A DNA stretch of 64,000 nucleotides from Aurantimonas sp. HBX-1 (GCF_021391535.1 NZ_CP090066.1:3795501-3859500), one strand, 5' to 3'. Shown: positions 8,001 through 18,290, counted from the first letter of the stretch. Made by a program: numbers and translations. Notes: generated by a model not told the origin, from the sequence alone.

Positions 8001-8536
8001 CGACCCAGGCCGGCCCGCTCAACGTGTTGTTCCTGTGCACCCGGAACTCGGCGCGTTCGATCATCGCCGAGAGCATCATGAACCGCGACCACGCCGCCCG
8101 CTTCCGCGCCTTTTCCGCCGGCAGCGATCCGTCCGGCGAGGTCAATCCGATGACCCTCGACCTTCTGTCCCGCCTCGGCTTTGCAACCACGGGCCTGCGC
8201 TCGAAGCCGTGGGAGGAATTCGCCGAGGGCCGCGACGGCGCGCCGAAGCTCGACTTCGTCTTCACCGTCTGCGACGACGCGGCGGGCGAAGTCTGTCCGG
8301 TCTGGCCGGGCCAGCCGATGACCGCGCATTGGGGCGTGCCGGATCCGGCGCGGGTGGAGGGGACGCCGGGCGAAAGGGCGCTTGCCTTCGCCGACACGTT
8401 CCGCATGCTCAGCAACCGCATCTCGATCTTCGCGAGCCTGCCGCTGGCCAGTCTCGACCGGATCAGCCTGAAGCGCCGGCTGGACGCGATCGGGAGCAGC
8501 AACGAAGCCGCGAGCGGCCAGGAAACCGCCGCGTGA
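7997..8536 (+). CDS. arsC: Arsenate reductase, low-molecular-weight phosphatase fold
   Basis: This 179-residue enzyme reduces As(V) to As(III) so that it can be exported. The phosphatase-type P-loop Cys14-x5-Arg20 (CTRNSAR) is at the N-terminus after NVLFL. Further cysteines at 92 (FTVCDDA) and 100 (GEVCPVWPG) match the two resolving cysteines of thioredoxin-coupled ArsC proteins. Translation is coupled to arsR by a 4-base overlap. It is unrelated in fold to the second arsenate reductase encoded 13 bp downstream. Confidence 0.92.
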   Translation: MTTQAGPLNVLFLCTRNSARSIIAESIMNRDHAARFRAFSAGSDPSGEVNPMTLDLLSRLGFATTGLRSKPWEEFAEGRDGAPKLDFVFTVCDDAAGEVCPVWPGQPMTAHWGVPDPARVEGTPGERALAFADTFRMLSNRISIFASLPLASLDRISLKRRLDAIGSSNEAASGQETAA

Positions 8537-8549
8537 TGAAAGGCCGAGC

Positions 8550-8957
8550 ATGACCGTCACGATCTACCACAACCCGCAATGCGGCACCTCGCGCAACACG
8601 CTGGCGATGATCCGCCAGTCCGGCGAGGAGCCGGAGGTGATCGAGTATCTCAAGGACCCGCCGAGCCGCGAGACGCTGATCGAGCTGCTCGACATCCTGG
8701 GGATGAAGCCGCGCGACCTGCTGCGCCGGAAGGGCACGCCCTATGCCGAGCTCGGCCTGGACGATCCCAAGCTCAGCGACGAGGAACTGCTGCAGGCGAT
8801 GATGGAGCATCCGATCCTGATCGAGCGGCCGATCGTCGTGACGGAGAAGGGCGCGCGGCTCTGCCGCCCGTCCGAGAAGGTGCTCGACATCCTGCCGCAT
8901 CCCGCCATCGGGCGCTTCGTCAAGGAAGACGGCGAGATCGTCACGAGGGAGGCGTGA
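8550..8957 (+). CDS. arsC: Arsenate reductase, glutaredoxin-dependent
   Basis: The 135-residue protein is a classic thioredoxin-fold ArsC. The N-terminal YHNPQCGTSRNTL contains the catalytic Cys11, and LIERPIVVTEKGARLCRP carries the arginine-rich oxyanion region. It normally takes electrons from glutathione and glutaredoxin. The start at ATG 8550 follows AAAGG. Its stop codon overlaps the GTG start of arsH (GTGA). Confidence 0.93.
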   Translation: MTVTIYHNPQCGTSRNTLAMIRQSGEEPEVIEYLKDPPSRETLIELLDILGMKPRDLLRRKGTPYAELGLDDPKLSDEELLQAMMEHPILIERPIVVTEKGARLCRPSEKVLDILPHPAIGRFVKEDGEIVTREA

Positions 8958-9697
8958 CCGGCACCCCGCCGGACAGCGGCGCCACCGCTTTCGACCTGCC
9001 GAACATCGACATCGCGCAGCTGCGGCGCATCGATAAGGCGGCGCTGGCCGGGCCGGACGCGCCGGCGCATCCGCCGCGGGTGCTGGTGCTCTACGGCTCG
9101 ATCCGCGAGCGCTCCTATTCGCGCCTCGTCGCGGAGGAGGCCGGCCGGCTGCTGCGCTGGTTCGGCTGCGAGGTCAGGACCTTCGATCCGCGCGACCTGC
9201 CGCTGCCGGACGGGGCCGAGCCCGACCATCCGCGCGTCAAGATGCTGCGCGACCTCGCCATGTGGTCGGAGGCCATGGTCTGGGTGAGTCCGGAGCGCCA
9301 CGGCGCGATGACGGCGATCATGAAGGCACAGATCGACTGGCTGCCGCTGTCGCTCGGCGGCGTCCGCCCGACCCAGGGCAAGACGCTCGCCGTCATGCAG
9401 GTCAGCGGCGGCTCGCAGAGCTTCAACGCGGTCAACCAGATGCGCATCCTGGGGCGCTGGATGCGGATGGTCACCATCCCCAACCAGTCCTCGGTGGCGA
9501 AAGCCTTCAACGAGTTCGACGAGGCCGGGCGGATGCGGCCCTCGCCCTACTACAACCGCATCGTCGACGTCTGCGAGGAGCTGGTGAAGTTCACCCACCT
9601 GACCCGCGGGCGTTCGGCCTATCTCACCGACCGCTATTCCGAGCGCGTCGAAACCGCCGAAGCCGTCTCCCTTCGCGTCAACCAGCGCGCCATCTAG
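8954..9697 (+). CDS. arsH: ArsH, NADPH-dependent FMN oxidoreductase
   Basis: The 247-residue flavoprotein belongs to the ArsH family, which oxidises trivalent organoarsenicals or reduces quinones with NADPH. The flavodoxin-like FMN phosphate loop YGSIRERSYSRLVAEEAGRLL is near residues 40-60. WVSPERHGAMTAIMKAQIDW and the SGGSQSFNAVNQMRILGRWM segment are family hallmarks. Translation starts at GTG 8954 inside the arsC stop codon. Its presence suggests exposure to methylated or aromatic arsenicals as well as arsenate. Confidence 0.93.
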   Translation: MTGTPPDSGATAFDLPNIDIAQLRRIDKAALAGPDAPAHPPRVLVLYGSIRERSYSRLVAEEAGRLLRWFGCEVRTFDPRDLPLPDGAEPDHPRVKMLRDLAMWSEAMVWVSPERHGAMTAIMKAQIDWLPLSLGGVRPTQGKTLAVMQVSGGSQSFNAVNQMRILGRWMRMVTIPNQSSVAKAFNEFDEAGRMRPSPYYNRIVDVCEELVKFTHLTRGRSAYLTDRYSERVETAEAVSLRVNQRAI

Positions 9698-9712
9698 GCC
9701 GGATCCCCACCC

Positions 9713-11017
9713 ATGCTTGCCTTCGCGATCTTCATCGCCACGCTCGTCCTCGTCATCTGGCAGCCCAAGGGGCTCGGAATCGGCTGGAGCGCGCTCGCCG
9801 GCGCCGCCGTCGCGCTGGCGCTCGGGGTGGTGGATCTGGGCGACCTCGAGATCGTCTGGCACATCGTCTGGGACGCGACCTTCACCTTCGTCGCGCTGAT
9901 CATCATCTCGCTGATCCTCGACGAGGCCGGCTTCTTCCACTGGGCGGCGCTGCACGTCGCCCGCTGGGGCGGCGGACGGGGCCGGCTTCTGTTCCCGCTG
10001 GTCATCGTGCTGGGCGCGGCGATCGCCGCGGTGTTCGCCAATGACGGCGCGGCGCTGCTGCTCACGCCGATCGTGCTCGCCATCCTGCTGCGGCTCGACT
10101 TCCGGCCGGAGGCGGCCTTCGCCTTCATCATCGGCACCGGCTTCGTCGCCGACACGACCAGCCTGCCGCTGGTCATCTCCAACCTCGTGAACATCGTCTC
10201 GGCGAATTATTTCGGCATCGGCTTCGACCGCTACGCCGCGGTGATGGTGCCGGTGAACTTCGTCGCGCTGGCCGCGACGCTGCTGGTGCTGTGGGCCTAT
10301 TACGGCCGCGACGTGCCGGAAACCTACAGGGTCGACGATCTCGAACCGCCGCGGGGTGCGATCCGCGACCATCACGTCTTCCGCGCCGCCTTCCCGCTGC
10401 TCGGGGTCCTGCTCGCCGCCTATTTCGTCACCGCCCGCTTCGAGGTGCCGATCGCGCTGGTCACCGGCGCCGCCGCGCTGATCCTCGTCGCCATCGCCGG
10501 GCGGTGGTTCTCGCGCGAGCAGCCGGTGGTCTCGGTCCCGGGCGTCATGCGCCACGCGCCCTGGCAGATCGTGCTGTTCTCGATCGGCATGTATCTGGTG
10601 GTCTACGGGCTGGGGAATGCCGGGCTCACCGACCTCGCCGCCGGGCTGCTGGTCTGGCTCGCCGGCCAGGGCACCTTCGTCGCCACGGTCGGTACCGGCT
10701 TTGCCGCCGCCATCCTCGCCTCGGTGATGAACAACATGCCGTCGACGCTGGTCGGCGCGCTCGCCATCGACCGGGCCGACGTCGCACCGCTGACGCAGGA
10801 GCTGATGGTCTACGCCAACGTCATCGGCAACGATCTCGGGCCGAAATTCACCCCGATCGGCAGCCTGGCGACGCTGCTCTGGCTGCACGTCCTCGCCGGC
10901 AAGGGCGTGCGTATCGGCTGGGGCCAGTACATGAAGGTCGGCCTGCTGATCACGCCGCCGGTGCTCTTGGCGACGCTGGTCGGCCTGTGGCTGTGGCTCC
11001 CGGTGATCAGCGGCTGA
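9713..11017 (+). CDS. arsB: Arsenite efflux permease of the ArsB/NhaD superfamily
   Basis: The 434-residue protein has about 11-12 hydrophobic segments and the ArsB motifs FANDGAALLLTPIVLA (near residues 105-120) and MNNMPSTLVGALAI (near 343-356). It exports arsenite produced by the two reductases. No arsA ATPase gene is present, so transport is probably driven by the proton gradient alone. It is the last gene of the ars operon and ends only 6 bp before the convergent gnd stop codon. Confidence 0.93.
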   Translation: MLAFAIFIATLVLVIWQPKGLGIGWSALAGAAVALALGVVDLGDLEIVWHIVWDATFTFVALIIISLILDEAGFFHWAALHVARWGGGRGRLLFPLVIVLGAAIAAVFANDGAALLLTPIVLAILLRLDFRPEAAFAFIIGTGFVADTTSLPLVISNLVNIVSANYFGIGFDRYAAVMVPVNFVALAATLLVLWAYYGRDVPETYRVDDLEPPRGAIRDHHVFRAAFPLLGVLLAAYFVTARFEVPIALVTGAAALILVAIAGRWFSREQPVVSVPGVMRHAPWQIVLFSIGMYLVVYGLGNAGLTDLAAGLLVWLAGQGTFVATVGTGFAAAILASVMNNMPSTLVGALAIDRADVAPLTQELMVYANVIGNDLGPKFTPIGSLATLLWLHVLAGKGVRIGWGQYMKVGLLITPPVLLATLVGLWLWLPVISG

Positions 11018-11023
11018 CGGCGG

Positions 11024-12451
11024 TCAGACCGCCGGCCACTGGTGGTGGAAGACGCCGTCCCTGTCGAGGCGGTGGAAGGTGTGCGCCCCGAACAGGTCGC
11101 GCTGCGCCTGGGTGAGGTTGGTGGTGCCGCGCGGGCGGCGGTAGTCGTCGAGATAGGCGAGCGCCGCCGACAGCGCCGGCACCGGGATTCCAGCGAGGCT
11201 GGCCTTGGCGACGACGCGGCGCAGGGCTTCCTGGCCGGCCGAGACGCGGGCGACGAAGTCCTTCGCCTGCAGGAGGTTCGGCACCGTCTCGCCGCTGTCG
11301 TAGGCGCGGGCGATGTCGTCGAGGAAGCGCGAGCGGATGATGCAGCCGGCGCGCCAGATCCGTGCGATCTCGGCCAGCGGCAGGTTCCAGGAGAACTCCT
11401 CCGACGCTGCCGCCATGGTGGCGTAGCCCTGCGCATAGGCGATGATCTTGGCTGTCTCCAGCGCCTGCTCCAGCTCGCCGAGGCTCGCCGCATCGCCGGT
11501 AAAACCGCCGGCTTCGGTCGGGATGCCGGCATAGAGCGCGCCGGCGGCGGCGCGTTCCTCGCGGCGCGCCGAGACGCCGCGGGCCGACACCGCGGCCTCG
11601 ATGGTGGTGGCGCCGACGCCGAGCTTCTGCGCCTCGATGACCGCCCAGCGGCCGGTGCCCTTCTGGCCCGCCTCGTCGACGATCACGTCGACCATCGGCT
11701 GGCCGGTCTCCGGATCGGTCTCGGCCAGCGTCACGGCGGTGATCTCGATCAGATAGGAGGAGAGGCCGCGGGTGTTCCAGTCGGAAAAGATCGCGGCCAT
11801 CGCCTTCGGCGCGAGCCCGATGCCGTCGCGCATGATGCCGTAGATCTCGGCGATCATCTGCATGTCGGCATATTCGATGCCGTTGTGGATGGTCTTGACG
11901 AAGTGGCCGGCGCCGTCCGGCCCGAGCCAGGCGACGCAGGGCTCGCCCTCGTATTGCGCGGCGATGCGCGTAAGGATCGGCGACAGCAGGCCGTAGGTCG
12001 CCTCGGCGCCGCCAACCATGATCGAAGGGCCGTGCCGGGCGCCGAGTTCGCCGCCCGAGACGCCCATGCCGACGAACTGCAGCCCGGTGCCCTCGACCGC
12101 CTGGGAGCGGCGGATCGTATCGTTGAAATCGGCATTGCCGGCGTCGATCATCACGTCGCCCGGCGACAGCAGTGGCGCGATCGCTTCCATCTCGTCGTCG
12201 ACGACCTTGCCGGCCGGCACCATGAACAGCACCAGCCGCGGCGTCTTCAGCGACGCGACGAAGTCCTCCAGCGAGGCGGCCGGCACGACATTGTCGCCGA
12301 TGCCGGGATTGTCGTCGCGCAGGGCGAAGGACTTGGCGCTGGTGCGGTTGTGGACCGCGACCGTGAAGCCCTTCTCGGCGATGTTCAGCGCCAGGTTGGA
12401 GCCCATGGTGCCGAGGCCGACGACCCCGATATCGGCGGTTTGCTCACTCAT
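11024..12451 (-). CDS. gnd: 6-phosphogluconate dehydrogenase (decarboxylating)
   Basis: The 475-residue enzyme converts 6-phosphogluconate to ribulose 5-phosphate, giving NADPH and CO2. The N-terminal Rossmann motif GVVGLGTMGSNLALNIA and NRT (NADP preference) are visible, as are the catalytic GVSGGELGARHGPSIMVGG and KTIHNGIEYADMQ segments. The C-terminal tail GAHTFHRLD is that of the long homodimeric form. The start is ATG 12451. Confidence 0.97.
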   Translation of the reverse strand: MSEQTADIGVVGLGTMGSNLALNIAEKGFTVAVHNRTSAKSFALRDDNPGIGDNVVPAASLEDFVASLKTPRLVLFMVPAGKVVDDEMEAIAPLLSPGDVMIDAGNADFNDTIRRSQAVEGTGLQFVGMGVSGGELGARHGPSIMVGGAEATYGLLSPILTRIAAQYEGEPCVAWLGPDGAGHFVKTIHNGIEYADMQMIAEIYGIMRDGIGLAPKAMAAIFSDWNTRGLSSYLIEITAVTLAETDPETGQPMVDVIVDEAGQKGTGRWAVIEAQKLGVGATTIEAAVSARGVSARREERAAAGALYAGIPTEAGGFTGDAASLGELEQALETAKIIAYAQGYATMAAASEEFSWNLPLAEIARIWRAGCIIRSRFLDDIARAYDSGETVPNLLQAKDFVARVSAGQEALRRVVAKASLAGIPVPALSAALAYLDDYRRPRGTTNLTQAQRDLFGAHTFHRLDRDGVFHHQWPAV

Positions 12452-12504
12452 CCGTCACTCTCCTGTCCGGCCGCCAGAGCGGCCGACGAAAACACTCCGC
12501 GCCG

Positions 12505-13266
12505 TCAGCTCTTCAGCCGCCACCCGGTGCGGAAGATCCAGCCGATCACCACGAGGCTGGCGACCATGAAGACCAGCGTCATGCCGAGGCTGATGCCGAT
12601 CGATACGTCCGAGGTGCCGAAGAAGGCCCAGCGGAAACCGCTGATCAGGTAGACGACCGGGTTGAGCAGGCTGACGTCCTGCCAGAACTCCGGGAGCATC
12701 CGGATCGAGTAGAAGCTGCCGCCGAGAAAGGCGAGCGGCGTGACGATCAGCAGCGGCACGACCTGCAGCTTCTCGAAACCGTCCGCCCAGATCCCGATGA
12801 TGAAGCCGAACAGCGCGAAGGTGATCGCCGTCAGCAGCAGGAAGACGATCATCCAGACCGGATGCTCGATCCGCAGGTCGACGAACAGCGTCGCGGTGGC
12901 GAGGATGATCAGCCCGAGCATCACCGACTTGGTCGCCGCCGCCCCAACATAGCCGAGGACGATCTCCATCCCGGAGATCGGCGCCGACAGGATCTCGTAG
13001 ATCGTGCCGGTGAATTTCGGGAAGTAGATGCCGAAGGAGGCGTTGGTCAGGCTCTGGGTCAGCAGCGACAGCATGATCAGGCCCGGCACGATGAAGGCGC
13101 CGTAGGAGACGCCGTCGATCTCGGTGATGCGCGAGCCGATGGCCGCGCCGAAGACGACGAAATACAGCGAGGTCGAGATAACCGGGGAGATGACGCTCTG
13201 CATGATGGTGCGGAAGGTCCGCGCCATCTCGAAGCGGAAGATCGCGACGACGGCCTGGTAGTTCAT
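12505..13266 (-). CDS. ABC-2 type transporter permease
   Basis: The 253-residue membrane protein has six hydrophobic segments and the ABC-2 family layout (FRTIMQSVISPVISTSLYFVVFG near the N-terminus; LLNPVVYLISGFRWAFFG near residues 204-221). Its start overlaps the stop codon of the ATPase gene by ATGA. Together they form a NodJ/YadH-like exporter of unknown substrate. YadH-type permeases are a close match, but no substrate can be assigned. Confidence 0.92.
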   Translation of the reverse strand: MNYQAVVAIFRFEMARTFRTIMQSVISPVISTSLYFVVFGAAIGSRITEIDGVSYGAFIVPGLIMLSLLTQSLTNASFGIYFPKFTGTIYEILSAPISGMEIVLGYVGAAATKSVMLGLIILATATLFVDLRIEHPVWMIVFLLLTAITFALFGFIIGIWADGFEKLQVVPLLIVTPLAFLGGSFYSIRMLPEFWQDVSLLNPVVYLISGFRWAFFGTSDVSIGISLGMTLVFMVASLVVIGWIFRTGWRLKS

Positions 13267-14207
13267 GGCTTTTCCTCCACCAGGCCGACGAAGATCTCCT
13301 CGAGCGTCGACTGCTTGGTCGACAGGTCGCGGAACCTTATGCCGGCTTCCGCCAGCAGCCGCATCAGCGTAGCGATGCCGGTGCGGTCGGCCTGCGTGTC
13401 GTAGCTGTAGGTGAGCGTCGTGCCGTCGGCCGACAGCGCCAGATCGTAGCCGGCGAGGCTTTCAGGCAGGCCGGAAACGGCGTCCTGCAGATGCAGCGTC
13501 AGTTCCTTGTGGCCGAGCTTGCGCATCAGCTCGTTCTTCTCCTCGACGACGATCAGCGCGCCCTGGGAGATCACCCCCACCCGGTCGGCCATCATCTCGG
13601 CCTCCTCGATGTAGTGGGTGGTGAGGATGACGGTCACGCCGCCTTTGCGCAGGCGCTGGACGACAGCCCACATCTCGCGGCGCAGCGCCACGTCGACGCC
13701 GGCGGTCGGCTCGTCGAGGAACAGCACTTCCGGCTCGTGCGACAACGCCTTGGCGATCATCACGCGGCGCTTCATGCCGCCCGACAGGGTGCGGATCTTG
13801 GCGTCCTTCTTGTCCCACAGCGACAGGTCGCGGAGCACCTTCTCGATATGGGCGGGATTTTTCGATCTGCCGAACAGGCCGCGGGAGAACGACACCGTGT
13901 CCCAGACGGACTCGAACGCATCGGTGGTCAGTTCCTGCGGGACGAGGCCGATCATCGAACGCACCGTTCGATAGCCCTTGTCGATGTCGTGGCCGGCGAC
14001 CGTCACCGTGCCGGTCGAGCGGTTGACGATGCCGCAGATGATGGAGATCAGCGTCGTCTTGCCGGCGCCGTTCGGCCCGAGCAGCGCGAAGATCTCGCCC
14101 GGCGCGATGTCCAGGTCGATCGATTTCAGCGCCTGGAACCCACCCTTGTAGGTTTTCGAGACGTTGCGGACGGAGAGGATCGGCGGGGGGGATTGGGTCG
14201 CGGACAT
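13263..14207 (-). CDS. ABC transporter ATP-binding protein
   Basis: The 314-residue ATPase carries Walker A GPNGAGKT (44-51), signature LSGGMKRR (140-147), Walker B LFLDEP (161-166) and the H-loop LTTHYIEEAE. A roughly 80-residue C-terminal extension follows the nucleotide-binding domain, as in the drug or polysaccharide exporter ATPases of the DrrA/NodI/YadG group. It pairs with the overlapping downstream permease gene. Confidence 0.95.
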   Translation of the reverse strand: MSATQSPPPILSVRNVSKTYKGGFQALKSIDLDIAPGEIFALLGPNGAGKTTLISIICGIVNRSTGTVTVAGHDIDKGYRTVRSMIGLVPQELTTDAFESVWDTVSFSRGLFGRSKNPAHIEKVLRDLSLWDKKDAKIRTLSGGMKRRVMIAKALSHEPEVLFLDEPTAGVDVALRREMWAVVQRLRKGGVTVILTTHYIEEAEMMADRVGVISQGALIVVEEKNELMRKLGHKELTLHLQDAVSGLPESLAGYDLALSADGTTLTYSYDTQADRTGIATLMRLLAEAGIRFRDLSTKQSTLEEIFVGLVEEKP

Positions 14208-14381
14208 GGTGCCATGGGTTTGAGCAGGCGCTGGCGGAGCCTGGCCGGATCCAGCCTGGTGGCTTGCCGATCCGGCAGATAGGCAGTTCGGCGGCGAGGA
14301 AAAGGCCGGCCGCCGCGCGTTCGCGTCCGCGCATGATCGCGCGGGATGCTTCGGGGCCTTTCGGCCCCGACCGTCAGATGG

Positions 14382-14540
14382 TCAGAACGGGTAGTTCCTG
14401 CCGCGGAAGCGGCCGGAGTCGATCTCGCGCTGACGGCGCTCCAGATCGGCGAGCGAAACGGACTGGTCGAGATACTCGCGGACGACGTCGCGCCGTCCGG
14501 TACCGCGGAGCAGGCCGCGCAGGGTGTTGGTGATGTTCAT
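14382..14540 (-). CDS. DUF3563 family small protein
   Basis: The 52-residue protein MNITNTLRGLLRGTGRRD continues VVREYLDQSVSLADLERRQREID. The segment YLDQSVSLADLERRQREID is the DUF3563 core, a short helical domain of unknown function common in Rhizobiales. The ATG at 14540 follows AAAGGAG at ideal spacing. It appears monocistronic. Confidence 0.8.
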   Translation of the reverse strand: MNITNTLRGLLRGTGRRDVVREYLDQSVSLADLERRQREIDSGRFRGRNYPF

Positions 14541-14573
14541 GGCGTGTCTCCTTTCGTCCATGAAGGTAAGCGG

Positions 14574-14607
14574 CGTTGTGCAATGCAACAACGCGCCGGA
14601 ATGCAAC
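14574..14607. repeat. Short inverted and direct repeats upstream of the DUF3563 gene
   Basis: CGTTGT (14574-14579) and ACAACG (14588-14593) form an inverted repeat. The octamer AATGCAAC is repeated directly at 14582-14589 and 14600-14607, an 18 bp period. The position, 35-65 bp upstream of the start codon, fits an operator for an unknown regulator. Confidence 0.4.
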
Positions 14608-14824
14608 GCTGCCATGTGGTTACCGGGTAGCCGCGCTGCTGGCGGCGCGCGGATCAGCCGGTCCTTGGCGCCGGGGCGCGTTGCCTCCGCCGCCGCGCCC
14701 GACTAGATGTCGGGCGACGTGATCGACGCCCAGCCGACGAGGCAGACATGGCCGGCCCCCTCTCCCGCGACGCCTCCCCGGCGCAGCGCCCCCCGGCGGT
14801 GGTCCCCGGCACGGCGGCGGCGCA

Positions 14825-16042
14825 ATGAGCCTTTCCGGCAAGCACATCCTGCTGATCATCGGCGGCGGAATCGCCGCCTACAAGTCGCTGGACCTGATCC
14901 GGCGGCTGCGCGAGCGCGGGGCGGTGGTCCGGCCGGTGATGACGACGGCGGCGCGCGAGTTCGTGACGCCGCTGGCGGTGGGCGCGCTCGCCGCCTCCAA
15001 GGTGTTCGGCGAACTCTTCGACCGCGAGGACGAACATGATGTCGGCCATATAAGGCTGGCCCGCGAGGCCGACCTCGTGCTCGTCGCGCCCGCCACCGCC
15101 AATCTGATGGCGCGGGCGGCGAACGGGCTGGCCGACGACCTCGCGACGGCGGTCCTGCTGGCGGCCAAGGCGCCGATCCTGATGGCGCCGGCGATGAACC
15201 CGGCCATGTGGGCGCACCCGGCGACGCGGCGCAACCTGGCGCAGCTGACCGCCGACGGCGTGCGCTTCGTCGGGCCGAATGCCGGCGAGATGGCCGAGGC
15301 TGGCGAGGCGGGGACCGGGCGGATGGCCGAGCCGACCGAGATCGCCGATGCCGCGGCGGCGCTGCTGGGCAGCCGGCCGCGGACGCTTGCCGGCAAACGC
15401 ATCGTCGTGACTTCCGGGCCGACGCACGAGCCGATCGACCCGGTGCGCTACATCGCCAACCGGTCCTCCGGCCGCCAGGGCCACGCGATCGCCGCCGCGC
15501 TGGCGGCGCTCGGCGCCGAGGTGACGCTGGTCAGCGGGCCGGTGGGCATCGCCGATCCGGCCGGCGTGACCGTGCGGCGCGTCGAGACGGCGCGCGAGAT
15601 GCTGGAGGCGGTGCGCGGGGCGCTGCCCGCGGACGCCGCGATCTTCGTCGCCGCCGTCGCCGACTGGCGGGTCGAGGAGGCCGCGACGCGCAAGCTGAAG
15701 AAGGCGGCGGATGCGGCGCCGGCGCTCGCCCTCACCGAGAACCCCGACATCCTCGCGACGATCGGCCATGGCCCGGAGCGGCCGCGCCTGGTCGTCGGCT
15801 TTGCCGCCGAGACCGACGACCTGCTCGCCAACGCGAGGCGCAAGCTGGATCGCAAGGGCGCCGACGCCATCGTCGCCAACGACGTCTCCGGCGAGCACGG
15901 GGTGATGGGCGGCGCCGACAATACCGTCCACATCGTCACGCGCGACGGCGTCGAGGCCTGGCCGACGCTCGACAAGCGCGAAGTGGCGCGGCGGCTGGCC
16001 GACTGGATCGCCGCGCGCCTCGGGGCCGAGGCGCGGCCATGA
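14825..16042 (+). CDS. coaBC: Bifunctional phosphopantothenoylcysteine decarboxylase / phosphopantothenate-cysteine ligase
   Basis: The 405-residue protein performs two steps of coenzyme A synthesis. The N-terminal CoaC flavoprotein domain starts GKHILLIIGGGIAAYKSLDLI and contains the catalytic PAMNPAMW segment (about residues 122-129). The CoaB domain begins near residue 190 with TSGPTHEPIDPVRYIANRSS and includes the KLKK motif and NPDILATIG. It overlaps dut by ATGA, an arrangement seen in many alphaproteobacteria. Confidence 0.96.
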   Translation: MSLSGKHILLIIGGGIAAYKSLDLIRRLRERGAVVRPVMTTAAREFVTPLAVGALAASKVFGELFDREDEHDVGHIRLAREADLVLVAPATANLMARAANGLADDLATAVLLAAKAPILMAPAMNPAMWAHPATRRNLAQLTADGVRFVGPNAGEMAEAGEAGTGRMAEPTEIADAAAALLGSRPRTLAGKRIVVTSGPTHEPIDPVRYIANRSSGRQGHAIAAALAALGAEVTLVSGPVGIADPAGVTVRRVETAREMLEAVRGALPADAAIFVAAVADWRVEEAATRKLKKAADAAPALALTENPDILATIGHGPERPRLVVGFAAETDDLLANARRKLDRKGADAIVANDVSGEHGVMGGADNTVHIVTRDGVEAWPTLDKREVARRLADWIAARLGAEARP

Positions 16043-16503
16043 GCGACTTGCACGAGGCGCCGACGATCGGCGTCAGCCGCCTGCCGCATGGCGCCGGGGC
16101 CCCGCTGCCGGCCTTCGCGACGGCGGGCGCGGCCGGCGCCGACATACGGGCGGCGCTGGCCGAGCCGCTGACGCTGATGCCGGGTGGCCGCGCGATGGTG
16201 CCGACCGGCCTCGCCTTCGAGATCCCCGCCGGCTTCGAGGTGCAGGTGCGGCCCCGCTCCGGGCTTGCCGCCTCGCACGGCGTCACGGTGCTCAACGCGC
16301 CCGGCACGATCGACAGCGACTATCGCGGCGAGGTGAAGGTGATCCTGGTCAATCTCGGCGATGCGCCGTTCCGGGTCGTCGACGGCGACCGGATCGCGCA
16401 GCTGGTGGTGGCGCCGGTCGTCGCCGCGCGCTTCGAGGCCCGCGAGACGCTGGACGAGACGGACCGCGGCACTGGCGGCTTCGGCTCGACCGGGCGCGGC
16501 TGA
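16039..16503 (+). CDS. dut: dUTP diphosphatase
   Basis: The 154-residue trimeric dUTPase shows the family motifs in order: AGADIRA (motif 1), PRSGLA (motif 2), GTIDSDYRGEV (motif 3), GDRIAQLV (motif 4) and the C-terminal RGTGGFGSTG P-loop-like motif 5. It removes dUTP and supplies dUMP for thymidylate synthesis. Its start codon overlaps the coaBC stop. Confidence 0.97.
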   Translation: MSDLHEAPTIGVSRLPHGAGAPLPAFATAGAAGADIRAALAEPLTLMPGGRAMVPTGLAFEIPAGFEVQVRPRSGLAASHGVTVLNAPGTIDSDYRGEVKVILVNLGDAPFRVVDGDRIAQLVVAPVVAARFEARETLDETDRGTGGFGSTGRG

Positions 16504-16665
16504 CGCGACCGGGACCCGTTACAGCCGTCGCCCGAAAGAGGACGGTTTTCCGCCGCCGCGGCCGGTTTTGGACACGCCGACCTCACAAACCGCCCACTTC
16601 CGTCCTACGTTGATCCGCAGACAGGGGTCGCGGCCGGTGGCGCGCGACGAGGGAAGGAGGCGAAC

Positions 16666-17691
<1,026 letters not shown>

Positions 17692-17747
17692 CGGCGATCG
17701 CCGGCGGGTTCGGGCGCCAGCGCCCGGCCTGCCGGCGCTCCAGCGCC

Positions 17748-18290
17748 ATGGACCTGTTCGCGGCACTCGAACGGCTGATGCGCATGGACGATCAGGTCTG
17801 GCGGCGCCATGCCAGCCCGTGGAGCGTCTGGACGCGCGTTGCCGCCGTGCCGCTGCTGGTCCTGGCGATCTGGAGCCGGATGTGGATCGGCTGGTGGGCG
17901 GCGCCCGCCGTCGCGGCGATCGTCGTGTTCCTGTTTGCCAACCCGCGCCTGTTCCCGCCGCCCCGGCAGCCCGACAACTGGGCGTCCAAGGCGACCTTCG
18001 GCGAGCGGGCGTATCTCGCCCGGCGCAGCGTGCCGATCCCCGCGCATCATCGACGGGCGGCCGTCGTGCTCACGACGGTGTCTTTCATCGGCGCAGCCGT
18101 GCTGGTCTACGGGCTGGTCAGGCTGGAGATCACGGCAACGCTGGTTGGCCTCTGCCTAATGGCAGGGGCCAAGCTCTGGTTCGTCGACAGGATGGTCTGG
18201 CTGTTCGAGGACATGTGCCGGACGGAGCCCTGCTATCGAGACTGGCTGGTGCCGGAACCGACCTCGCAAGAACCCTGCCGCACACGATAG
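17748..18290 (+). CDS. DUF6653 family membrane protein
   Basis: The 180-residue protein has four hydrophobic segments (about residues 28-41, 45-62, 104-122, 127-145). It also has the conserved hydrophilic stretch NPRLFPPPRQPDNWASKATFG with RSVPIPAHH, which I associate with DUF6653. No function is known. It follows cysK by 56 bp on the same strand, but with no ribosome site of note and no obvious functional link. Confidence 0.75.
   Translation: MDLFAALERLMRMDDQVWRRHASPWSVWTRVAAVPLLVLAIWSRMWIGWWAAPAVAAIVVFLFANPRLFPPPRQPDNWASKATFGERAYLARRSVPIPAHHRRAAVVLTTVSFIGAAVLVYGLVRLEITATLVGLCLMAGAKLWFVDRMVWLFEDMCRTEPCYRDWLVPEPTSQEPCRTR

Noticed and set aside
8741..10888. Open frame of 715 codons on the minus strand over arsC-arsH-arsB
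   Set aside because: It is antisense to three recognised genes, with repetitive Asp/Arg/Gly-rich translation and no homology signals.
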